Of a stretch of DNA of 64,000 nucleotides, positions 37,955 to 48,442 are shown piece after piece (position 1 is the stretch's first letter; the number at the start of each line of letters is the position of its first letter). The notes below the pieces were generated by a model that was not told the origin of the DNA, ran no database searches, and worked only from the letters and a program-made list of their open reading frames with translations. A program made the translations under genes and the position numbers. This stretch comes from Liolophura sinensis. Its lineage: Eukaryota; Mollusca; Polyplacophora; Chitonida; Chitonidae. The stretch is from contig NC_088304.1 in assembly GCF_032854445.1 (NCBI RefSeq), positions 13,839,704-13,903,703 on the forward strand, written 5' to 3'.

Positions 37955-38262
37955 GTACGTTAGCTCCCTTCCCTAGGGCACACTTCATATCAGCTCTCTT
38001 CCCTAGGGCACACTTCATGTTAGCTCTCCTCCTTAGGGCACACTTCATATCAGCTCTCTTCCCTAGGGCACACTTCATATCAGCTCCCTTCCCTAGGGCA
38101 CATTTCATATCAGCTCTCTTCCCTAGGGCACACTTCATATCAGCTCTCCTCCCTAGGGCACATTTCATATCAGCTCTCTTCCCTAGGGCACACTTCATAT
38201 CAGCTCTCTTCCCTAGGGCACACTTCATATCAGCTCTCTTCCCTAGGGCACACTTCATATCA
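37955..38262. repeat. 30-bp minisatellite, about ten units
   Basis: Units GCTCTCTTCCCTAGGGCACA plus CTTCATATCA. Frames on both strands (for example MKCALGKRAD repeated) are a by-product of the period. Ends about 17 bp before a full-length SINE. Confidence 0.95.
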
Positions 38263-38278
38263 TTTCACTATTTCCACA

Positions 38279-38546
38279 TGGGGCCTCCGTGGCTCAGTCG
38301 GTTAGCACGCTAGTGCAGCGTAATGACCCAGGAGTCTCTCACCAATGTGGTCGCTATGAGTTCAAGTCCAGTTCATGCTGGCTTCCTCTTCGGCCGAAAG
38401 TGGGAAGGTCTGCCAGCAACCTGTGGATGGTCGTGGGTTTCCCCCGGGCTGTGCCCGGTTTCCACCCACCATGATGCTGGCCGCCATCGTATAAGTGAAA
38501 TATTCTTGAGTACGGCGTACAACACCAATCAAATAAATAAATAAAT
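38279..38546 (+). mobile_element. SINE-A, full length
   Basis: The most complete sense copy. Head GGGGCCTCCGTGGCTCAGTC (A box), B box ATGAGTTCAAGTCCAG, then the full conserved body and an AAATAAATAAATAAATC tail. About 268 bp. Confidence 0.95.
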
Positions 38547-38617
38547 CACCATTTCCACCTAGCTTCACTTAGGACTGAAGTAGCACTTCAACTATGCAAA
38601 CAAGCCCACTAAGGAAT

Positions 38618-38883
38618 ATTTATTTATTTATTTGATTGGTGTTTTACGCCGTGCTCAAAATATTTCACTTATACAACGGCTGCCAGCATTATGGTGGAAG
38701 GAACCCGGACAGAGCTCGGTGGAGACGCATGACCATCCGCAGGTTTCTAGCAGACCTTCCCATGAATAGACAAAGAGAAAGCCAGCATGAGCTGGACTTG
38801 AACTCACAGTGAGAACGCATCAGTGAGAGGCTCCTGGGTCATTGCACTGCGCTAGTGAGCTAACCAAATGAGCCACGGAGGCT
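38618..38883 (-). mobile_element. SINE-A, full length (antisense)
   Basis: Tail TTATTTATTTATTTGATTGG at the left, tRNA-like head ending AATGAGCCACGGAGGCTC at the right. It lies tail-to-tail with the copy at 38279-38546, 71 bp apart. Confidence 0.94.
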
Positions 38884-39837
38884 CATCAATTCCCCCCAAC
38901 TTAAATCGTCAAATCAATAAATCATCTGCACATTAACCTCGTGCTGCACGTACATATATTATCCAGCTATACTTTTAAGAATACAGTCTTTCTGGATAGG
39001 GGATTTCTTAGATACAATCCATTACTAATTGCCATTACGCACCTATAGCTATTGATTTTACCAATGTCATACTCTACCTGTGGATTCAGCTGGGAATATT
39101 TCAAATGCCATACGAATCAGTACACCGTAATAAGTTTACCCAATATCGAGCAGTAATAGAACAGTTTCACGTCAGTGTATAGAGTTCAAAATTCTTATCT
39201 ACATGTACTATAAGGTTCTATTTACAATACATGATAATGCCCCCCCCCCCCTACAAATATCCCCCCCCCCCCCAAAAAAAAAAAAAAAAAAAAGCTGTGA
39301 GGCACTATAGCAGGTCTTTCATTGGAGAATGAGTGTGTACATCTATCAAAGGATATAGGACGTAAGACAAATGAATGAAAGTTTAGATGGGTGAGCACCA
39401 AAGGCAGCCATCTTGGGATCACAGAGGGCAATAAAAAGCAATTCCAACCAATGTTTCAAAAATGACTAGGAATTGATTCAGAATTACATCATGTCCATAC
39501 CAGGGAAAAGCCAACGACGTATGAAAATATGTAGGTCAATAGTCAATGACAACTGACAAAGACAACGACAACTGACAGCAGCCATCTTGGGTCATGGATT
39601 ACTGCAAAAAAGTCATCCCGTTCATCGTCACAACAATGGCAAGGTCAGGACAATTCCACTTTTGAAAGCGTTTCCTTGAATGGCTTTATCAGATATCCCA
39701 TTCACAATATAGATGGGACAAGGATCAACAGACCAGACAGAAGGACAGCCTAATTTCCATGTCTACCTTCCACTTCTGAGGCAGGGAACAAAAACTGGAC
39801 ACGCAGGATGGTGGGGCAATATTTCAAGCCTTACAAT

Positions 39838-39949
39838 AGTAAGCAATCAAGAGAATGTAATGATTAATCAAAACCAATAGTAACCAATCAAGAGAATGTA
39901 ATGATTAATCAAAACCAATAGTAACCAATCAAGAGAATGTTATGATTAA
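39838..39949. repeat. 41-bp tandem repeat, about 2.7 units
   Basis: CCAATCAAGAGAATGTAATG plus ATTAATCAAAACCAATAGTAA. Confidence 0.93.
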
Positions 39950-40052
39950 ATATGCCTCCTTCACAGACATTAATACATCTGACATAATAGCAATATACCA
40001 AATACATCTCTATAGGCTGGTAGGCTAAAAAATTCCATAGGCTGGTAGATGT

Positions 40053-40100
<48 letters not shown>

Positions 40101-40659
40101 CCTATATATAATGGAAAGTATGTTGTTTTTTGTCACTGTCTCTTTTAAACATGGTTTGTATAACTCGTTTACGTTAATAATTAAACGTAAGTATGTAAAA
40201 TTACTTATAATTCAGTCCTTCAAGCCACAGACATGTATTATGCCGGTTATGAATGTTTAAAACAGCCATTAACTCAGTGAGGAAACTTTCCACTACTGGT
40301 AGCCTTGTGGTAAGAAAACAAAACAAATCCACATACCTTAGAACACAGCCTTACCCTTAACCTGCCTCAAATAGGCCTAGCTATTAAATTAGTCAACTAC
40401 CTTGCATGCAGAGCAATATTAAACCCACTTAAAATCTATAAAGCAAATTAAGAACTTTAAAGACATTTTGGACTTTGACCAGTGCTTCTCATTCATTCAC
40501 CAAAATCGGATCGTAAACATCGGAACTTGGCAAACTGGTGATAACTTTTTCTCTCTTTAAAGGTCGACACTCAAGAGTAAACAAAACTTAATTACCACAA
40601 AGTGAGTCCTTGGGTGTTGACGTCAATACTGGAAATGATAATCATTAAGAAAGACACTT

Positions 40660-41000
40660 TCTCCCTAAACTTTCTGGAGGCGTTGTTGAGGCATAGTTCT
40701 GTCACTTGTTGTCAGTGTTGTTGTGAGCACGCGGGTCCGGACAGGTCTTCTCGCCCGGTAAACGCAAAGTTGTACCGATAACTTGCGGCCCTCCCGCCTG
40801 TGTCCAACGATCAACAAGGTGCTGTAGCACTCCAGGGTATAATCCTGTTAGCAGACATAATGATATATTTTACTGACAGTCCTTACGTTTTGACAACACG
40901 CCAAAACAAATGACAAGACACATTGTGTGAATAAACCCGGCCCACTGAAGTTGTGCTTGATCACGTGGCTGGATAAGTGCCCTCGTCGCCAACCACAGAG
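40660..41000. promoter_or_regulatory. CpG-richer stretch, candidate promoter or first exon
   Basis: Locally dense CpG (GAGCACGCGGGTCCGGACAG, CTCGCCCGGTAAACGC, CTTGCGGCCCTCCCGCC) in otherwise AT-rich DNA. Position fits a non-coding first exon of the minus-strand coiled-coil gene about 9 kb downstream. No donor site was pinned down. Confidence 0.25.
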
Positions 41001-42324
41001 GGTCACGAGGGACACCCACGAATCGTGACAGAAATCTGGGCTGTTTAAATCCCTTTATTTTGGCCTGTTAAACGTTATGGCTGTATAACACACTGAAAAA
41101 CAATAAGTGTTTATGGTGAAATATTTCCTCTAACTTTTACACGTGAAAAGCATGCCTACCACAGTGGGAAAAAAATGAGAATCATGTGCTTAGTTTTATT
41201 ATCAAATCAATCTATATTGATCGATTTATGATCTAATTAATTCAACGCTTGTCTTATTTTATTAAAGATAAATCAGTCACGTTTAAGTATGGGTTATCAT
41301 TTTATGAATCAATGCATGTAATGAACTGGGTCTACTTTCTTCCAATTAATCTGCATTAATTAATATGGACATTTGTACTAATTAACATATACATGTATTG
41401 TACAGTATAAAATTTACTTTTTCAAACTGTTTGAATACTGTGTCGATAGTTTTTATTTTTTAAGAATTTTTTTTTGTAGTCAGATGCTTGAATTCTAAGG
41501 TGACCTTATTTAAAGGACAACAGATAATGTTGGATGTAAGTGATTGAGCATCAAGTTCTTCTATTTCTTTTAAATTTATTCCAAAATTCAAAAATAATAT
41601 TGAGTTTGGCAATGAAAATGCAAAAAGGACATTTTATTGCATTCAATATAGTGCCAAGGAAAAAAAAAATTAGATATTTTCAGATATAGTTCTCAAGTCT
41701 TTTCACTCACGAATACAAGTACGGTATTCATACTTTATTTATATACATGTAGTGATACTTTTTGGTCATTTCTGGCTTCCATACTTTACCATCCCAAGTA
41801 AGGATATGTGTGTTATGTGTGCAGTAAGGTGTGAACGCATGACACATTGACAGATAGTCTGTAACACTAATGACTGACAGGCCATGCAGACAGCGACTCG
41901 CCTGACAGCTAGTCTGCATTAACTGTGACACAATCCCGACCATGCGCTCGTCATCTGCATGAATAACTCTGCTATTGAATATTTAATTTATTTAATAAGA
42001 CGCCTCCTGAAAACACATGCCAAGAATAACACTGGCACAGCTCATGGTTTAATAAAGTGGATATGTAACATGGCATCCATAGAAATTCCTGCACAGCGGA
42101 CACTTTGTATAACGTTCATATATAACTTGCTCTGAATACATTCAAGCGTTATTTGCAGTTCTGCGTATCAATACCATGTTTTTGCATTGCTTATCAACAG
42201 GCTGAAATTTTCAGCATGGCTGTTGTCAGTGCTTCTGAAGAATCAGAAAGTAAAACATAAAATAATACAGACCTGCTGAGCTCATTTTGTTATGTAAACC
42301 AGTACTTCAGTTTTAAATTTCTTC

Positions 42325-42512
42325 ATTTATTTGATTGGTGTTTATACCGTACTTCAGAATATTTTACTTATATGATGCGGGTAGCATTATGATGGGAGGA
42401 AACCGTGAGGGATAGCCAGAGGGAAACCCACATAGCCAGAGGGAAACCCACATAGCCAGAGAGAAACCCACAACAATCTGCAGTGTGCTGGAAAGCCTTC
42501 CCATATTGGGCC
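42325..42512 (-). mobile_element. SINE-A with internal 20-bp tandem expansion (antisense)
   Basis: Body from TTATTTGATTGGTGTTTATA to AGCCTTCCCATATTGGGC. The segment GCCAGAGGGAAACCCACATA is present three times where other copies have one. Confidence 0.88.
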
Positions 42513-44764
42513 CCCCTGCAGCTTTAAGGATACCACACAGTAGTTTTCATTATTTAGGGTGAAAATTTTCAGGTTTTTAAGGAGAAAAAAACTTAAAAAC
42601 ATGACACTATAGGCTGAAAATTTTGTGATTTTTCCTTGCCATACATGCAAAACTTGAAAATGGCAAAGCTGGTATAAATCTCTGAATCCATCGCGTCCTC
42701 CATCTTTAACACCCGGAAATTTATGCTGGGAGAGTGTTGCCTCTCAGCCAATGAGAGTCGTTAAAACTGCCGGCTTGTTCGTGTAAACTCGGAATCTGTG
42801 TCCATCATTCCCGTTTCCTGATCGTCAAGCGGAAAACGAACTGTACTGTTCGCTACCTTCTGGGAAGAAGAGTTCTACCGGAAATGTACGAACTGCACTT
42901 CGGCGATTACCGACGGCAATTCTCCTATAACAGAAGACTTCAGACTAGTTCTTAGTTATTTCGCTGTAAATTATTGACAAGCGAAATCTTTGAAAATTAT
43001 AACCACACGAAAATTAATTACTTCACAATATGCCGATGTGGCCAAAAAATCTGAGGATCATTTATTAAATGTACATGAATATATTTTTTAACAACCACAA
43101 TTGACAAGACTTCATTTCTGTCAAAATGCCAGAAACAAATGTTTCAAATGTAACTGTAATGGTTGAATTATTTCACTATGTGGGTCACACGAGGATTCAA
43201 ACTCGGGTCTCTGCAGCCGAAGTCCAGCGCTCTACCAACTGAGCTAAAAGGAAATTCCCACTAGCTACTGCTAGTATAAGACTGGAAGCTACTCCCGTTA
43301 CAAAACTAAGGATATAACTGACAGCTAAACATACCTTTAAGAAGAGAGATAAGTTCTTTGGGTTGAATTTGACATTTAACATTTATTCATTCACTGGATT
43401 TCGAGATATACATTTTTAGAATGAGCATCAAATATGACATAAAAAACAGTCAAAACAAAACCAAAATGAAACCCTACAAAATGACTTACGGCAAACTTGT
43501 GATACATGTACAGTGTAAGAAACAACTTATGTATGAAATTCATCAACAATACTTCCAACGATTTGTTCACATGTAAAGCACATATTAAAAAAAAAAAATG
43601 TTTCCACATAAAACATGTCTGAAGATGTAACCACATCAACTAAATGAAATAATGATCCACAAAAATTCACGATTTCTAAAAGACAGATGAAATCTCGCTG
43701 CTTCGGAATAAAGTTTCTTCACAGGGTCTCAGTTAAACATGAAGCTCCATTCCACACAAAAATGCAAACTCAAAGGCTAACCAATTAAAAACAACTGATT
43801 TCCAAAGAAATTTCAGGATTAATTAATATTTGTTAATGTATAAAAACAACGCTTGATATATTCTAATGATGATATCCACATGTAGCCTTAAAATGATTAT
43901 TTAATTATCATACTAACTTTCATCACCCAGCTCTCTACAATGATTTTATCTTCCACAACACTGGCCATTTTTGGTATATCATTAAAGCATGCACTGAAAC
44001 ATATTATAGTATCCATCTATCAAAAACGCTGGTAATATCTTGGAACAATGTCATGAATACAGATTACACAGTGTGCCATTAACCTTATAATGTATTAAAT
44101 GAGGAGGTTTAATTTTTCATTTTATTAGAGCCAGATAAGTTTTGTCCCTGGGGCAATTTGAGCGATTTAAAGTTAGACGTCATATTTCAATCCATATATC
44201 ACTTTTTCAAAGAATAATTGGTGCATGCATAACATACAAATTTTATTTCCAATCCCAGCTGCATTCTTTATTAAAATTTAAACTCTGAGCTCGTAAATTG
44301 CAAATATTTGTAACTGTGAAACAAACATCATGCAATAGGTGAACCACACATTATAACATCAGCACAGCTTGCGTGTTTTGAGATTTGAGTAAGCACCTAA
44401 TGTCTTTGAAGTTAATAAACACAGCAAGTGGCATAAAAAAATTCATATTTCCCTTTATTTCTCGTTTTTCCAAAGTTCCATGATCCAGGTTTGAACCCAA
44501 TCCTGCGATAAGTAAGATGATGCTTAAAGAGTACAGAAAAAAGGCTACCTTACAAGACTTAGTAGCGGAATTATTTTTTTTCACCCTGGTCTGATGGAAA
44601 ATGCACCTATGCTCGTAGATCGAATCACTGAAAAGAACAACAAAGAAAAAAAAACCCACACAGAAAAGAATGCACTGTTAACCTAACAATTACATATTTT
44701 GCCTTGTTATATCTAATAAAGCAAAAGAAACAGTAAAATCAGAATAAGACACAAAATAGTTTCT
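42513..44764. other. Non-coding; CpG-richer patch and tRNA-like remnant
   Basis: 42680-42940 is CpG-richer and contains CAGCCAATGAGAG (CCAAT-type). A degenerate tRNA-like sequence is at 43177-43250. Frames at 43391-43639 and 44351-44659 are not convincing. Confidence 0.4.
43177..43250 (-). pseudogene. tRNA-like remnant (tRNA pseudogene or SINE head)
   Basis: Minus strand has a clean A box TAGCTCAGTTGGTAGAGC, an anticodon-like stem-loop CTGGACTTCGGCTGCAG (anticodon would read TCG) and a B-box-like GTTTGAATCC. The flanks TTCCTTT and TGTGACC do not form an acceptor stem, and the T stem is mispaired, so it is not a working tRNA. Confidence 0.6.
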
Positions 44765-44925
44765 TATATATTTATATTTTTGATTGGTGTTTTATGCCGT
44801 ACTCGAGAATATTTCCCTTAATACTATGGTGGCCAGCATTATGATGGCAGGAAACTGGGCTGAGCCCAGGGGAAACACATAACCATCTGCAGGTTGCGGA
44901 CAGACCTTCCCACATACAACCGGGC
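44765..44925 (-). mobile_element. SINE-A fragment (antisense)
   Basis: TTTTTGATTGGTGTTTTATG ... CAGCATTATGATGGCAGGAA ... GGACAGACCTTCCCACATAC; head missing. Confidence 0.85.
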
Positions 44926-46090
44926 AGGAAGGTTTCTTATATAAGCTAAAACATCACAAAAAATAAAAATTGTACCAGGCAAGACAAATGGTAGAGGCGA
45001 TTACATCTGTTCGTAAAAAAAAAAAAATAAACAAACAAATATTTGTCAACTTTAGAAAAAAACTATCAGATGAAAATGCAGGCTGGACTATATTATAAAA
45101 ATGTGAAAAGACAGACAAGACGGGTCTCTGTTCATGTAGCTTCTTAAATTCACAGTTTCTCATCGCACACTTTTCTTTATTAAGCCAATTACATCAAAGC
45201 TAACATTTCATTATGCAATGTCATTGGCTGACTGCTTCAGTTGAGCAGCATGACAAGCAGTCATACATGTTCAGTTTATGTGTCCATCATACTTCATGTT
45301 GGGTTGGTTGTTGAAAAGTGTATTAAGAGTTAAGCCGGGCTTAAATTTTAATACCAGGTCTAATGAAAACCAATGGCACTTTAGCCCTGCTAAGTTAATT
45401 CCAGACTTAACTGGTAATACACTTTTGAAAAACTGGGCCCTGAACCCTAAGTCAGGTTCAATCTGACTCCGATGTCATCAGTAAAACACAAAAAATGCAA
45501 AAATGAGTTTTAGTCACAGTCAAGCACTTGGTAAACTCAGCTGTAAATGACCAAAATACAAAGCAGGCAAAAAGCAAGCATATAACCAGTTTCATTTTTT
45601 GAAAAACTTAACAATATTCCTAAACAGAACAGAAAAACAAACAACCAATAAAAAACAAAAAAAAAAAAAAACAGGCTAAACTAAGCCTGACAAGAACAAA
45701 CACAACAGTATTTATTATTTTTCAGTGCATACACACAACACAAATACAATGTAGATCTTTTTAAAATAATTCTTTAAAGTGCGCATGTTTATGGTATTAA
45801 TATGTTTAGGATTATTTGAGGACGAGATGACATAATCACCTATGTATTTGGAATCAAGTTTGAACTTCTGACTAACCAACTAATTATTTTGAGATATACT
45901 GTGTAGTAGGCAAAGAAGTTTCATCATTCTTTGATCATTACAGCAATCCACGAAGCAACTAAAAACTTACGGTTTGTGTTAACACTGTCTGGATCAACTT
46001 TCATGAATTAATTAATTTATTTATTTGACTGATTTGAAGATACACACATGTAACGATTTCTGAAATGGTCGGGATCCATCCTGTTCAATG
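44926..46090. other. Non-coding; one MITE-like element
   Basis: The only structure seen is the TIR element at 45296-45443 and A-rich tracts near 45655-45672. Confidence 0.45.
45296..45443. mobile_element. MITE-like element with ~45-bp TIRs
   Basis: Left TTGAAAAGTGTATTAAGAGT and right TTAACTGGTAATACACTTTT plus GAAAAACTGGGCCC are imperfect inverted copies. No coding capacity. Confidence 0.7.
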
Positions 46091-46361
46091 TATATTTATT
46101 TATTTATTTGATTGGTGTTTTACGTTTTACTCAAGAATATTTCACTTATACGACGGCGGCCAGCATTATAGTGGGTGGAAACCAGGAAGAGCCTGGGGGA
46201 ATCCCACGACCATCCGCAGGTTGCTGAAAGACCTTCCCACGTACGGCCGGAGAGGAAACCAGCATGAGCTGGACTTGAACTCACAGCGACCGCATTGGTG
46301 AGAGACTCCTGGGTCATTATGCCAAGCTAGAGGGCTAACCAAGTGAGCCACAGAGGCCCCT
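46091..46361 (-). mobile_element. SINE-A, full length (antisense)
   Basis: Tail TATTTATTTATTTGATTGG at left; tRNA-like head GAGCCACAGAGGCCCC at right. B box (antisense GGACTTGAACTCAC) intact. Confidence 0.94.
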
Positions 46362-47408
46362 TCATGAATTAAATGAGAGCAAAGCAAATTGGTTGTGTTA
46401 ACTGTTAAAATTAATTCGCTAACATCTCAATCATTCAACATGTTAATCAGTCTGCATGTGTGCTTGTTAACATAAATTTCAATACTCACTAGACAGCGTG
46501 ATTAATTTAAGATATGTGCACATGCAAATCTTTTGCTTACACTGATTTAAAGTACAGAGCTAACACACTTACAGCCTGTCACAATAAATTTTTTCGATTT
46601 AAACTGAAAAATTTAGGTTCAGAAAAAAAATGTTTATTGCTACCAAGCCCTGGACAACAGGGGATAATGACTCAGTGACCAAAAAATTATGTTTTTTTTC
46701 TCTTTTTTTTTTTGGAAAATAAACGTAGGTACAAAGGTACGTAAGTGAATAATGGCATGACTTAAGCACACCTTTCTGGCCATTTCAGGCACATGTTCCA
46801 GCCTGCACCAAATTTATCATTCGCATTTGATGTAGTCTATGACTGCTACCAGCTCCTGAAGAAAAGTTTTAAGAAAATCTGCATTAGGTCAGTAAACCAT
46901 GCAGATATTTGTTTTAGAAGAATTTACTTTCAAAGGAGAAAACTAACTGCCATTTGTGTATACATGAATGTACTTGTGAAACTCATTTTTATAACAATAT
47001 GACAATAAAATACATGATATAGTAATACTGAGGGAAAACAAAAGTTAACATGAACAAATGTTTTTGGTCCCTGGATCAGAATCTGGATCCATTTAATTAA
47101 TCCATTTTGATTTTGTATGACTTGAAATGTTATAAGACAACTATCATACACTTCTTTCTCACAAATTTAACATAGATTCTTGATTAACAATACTGCAAAC
47201 ATGTCTCCCTGCTGTTTTTATTCATTCCAAATTCTCAATCAGTGAATCAATTCTGCTCACAAATCTTGATCCTGCTATTCAAATTTACAGCACTGTGTAC
47301 AGTAATAAAAATAGAGAGATAAATGCAAATTTATGTATGATTTTCAACATAAATGTTGAACTGGCTACTTAGATTAAGTATAATCGAGCTTAAATCTCAC
47401 GAACAAGT
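46362..47408. other. Non-coding segment
   Basis: Plus frame 46793-47002 has no recognisable motif. T- and A-rich tracts only. Confidence 0.4.
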
Positions 47409-47552
47409 TAATTTATTTATTTATTTGATTGGTGTTTTATGCCATACTCAAGAATATTTCACTTATACGATGGCGGCCAGCATTATGGTGAGTGGAAACC
47501 GGGCATAGCCCGGGGGAAACCCAAGACCATCTGAATGTTGCTGACAAACCTG
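47409..47552 (-). mobile_element. SINE-A fragment (antisense)
   Basis: TTATTTATTTGATTGGTGTT ... CAGCATTATGGTGAGTGGAA ... CCCGGGGGAAACCC, truncated before the head. Confidence 0.88.
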
Positions 47553-48393
47553 AACAAGTTTAAACAGACTGATTAAATTTTCCATTAGAATTATTATAAG
47601 CTCTGTAACTGTCAGCGCATGACAAAACTGAAACATTTCTCATTTGAAATCTGGGCAAGACACTTAAACACACAAAAAAACACTAAAAATAGGTATATGT
47701 CAGATGAAACATCATTTAATACCGGTAAAGAAAATTGTTTGCTTTATCTTTTTTTTGAGAATTTTTCCAGCCGAGTGAAATGGATCTAAAACATCAACTT
47801 ATGCGATGGTCTGTAGTGACCCAGAGGGTATCAGTGACATCACATCTGTATTTCTTCTTGAAACAGCTCATTTCAAGGTTCATTCAGCGAACGCATCCTT
47901 AGATATTCAGGTACATGCATTTTAAATGATGGAATCTAAAAGTCTGTCATGTTAGGTGACAAAAACCTTAAGTGACGTCACTGGTCCAAATATGGTCATA
48001 AAAAGAATCTGAAATTTCACAGGCAGTTTATTGGAACAAACAAATTCAACGAAAACTAATTCGAACTATTTTTATGGTCTTTCATCTGACATCTACGTCA
48101 CCTTAAAATTTTTTTGTCTTTAACATTGAAGGAATCGCCAATGAAGGAGGCTAAAATTTTTGGGAGTTTTTGAAATCTTTTAAACCCAATGCTTCAAATG
48201 TGAATTTAATTTTCCTTTCTTGCCAGACATATATCCTCCAAATGCAAGTAACCAAAAAATAAAAGATTCACACATGTGTGAAAATCTTTACTTTATCTGT
48301 CATTTTATACATGGTATAAACCAGGTATTAAGAAGATCTTAACAAAAATGAATGTATCACTTTAACTTCATCACAAGCCTTACTAATGTCAAC

Positions 48394-48442
<49 letters not shown>

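Larger units (their letters stand above)
38884..42324. other. Non-coding with simple repeats and a CpG-richer patch
   Basis: C and A runs (39241-39292), 41-bp tandem repeat (39838-39949), TA run (40056-40098), and a CpG-richer patch at about 40660-41000 that could be a promoter. No coding-like frame. Confidence 0.45.

Noticed and set aside
37914-38313. Frames MKCALGKRAD... and the reverse
   Set aside because: Produced by a 30-bp minisatellite; open on both strands.
38289-38544. Small frames such as 38289-38474 and 38323-38544
   Set aside because: They lie within a full-length SINE.
43177-43250. Functional tRNA-Arg(TCG)
   Set aside because: Acceptor stem does not pair and T stem is mispaired.
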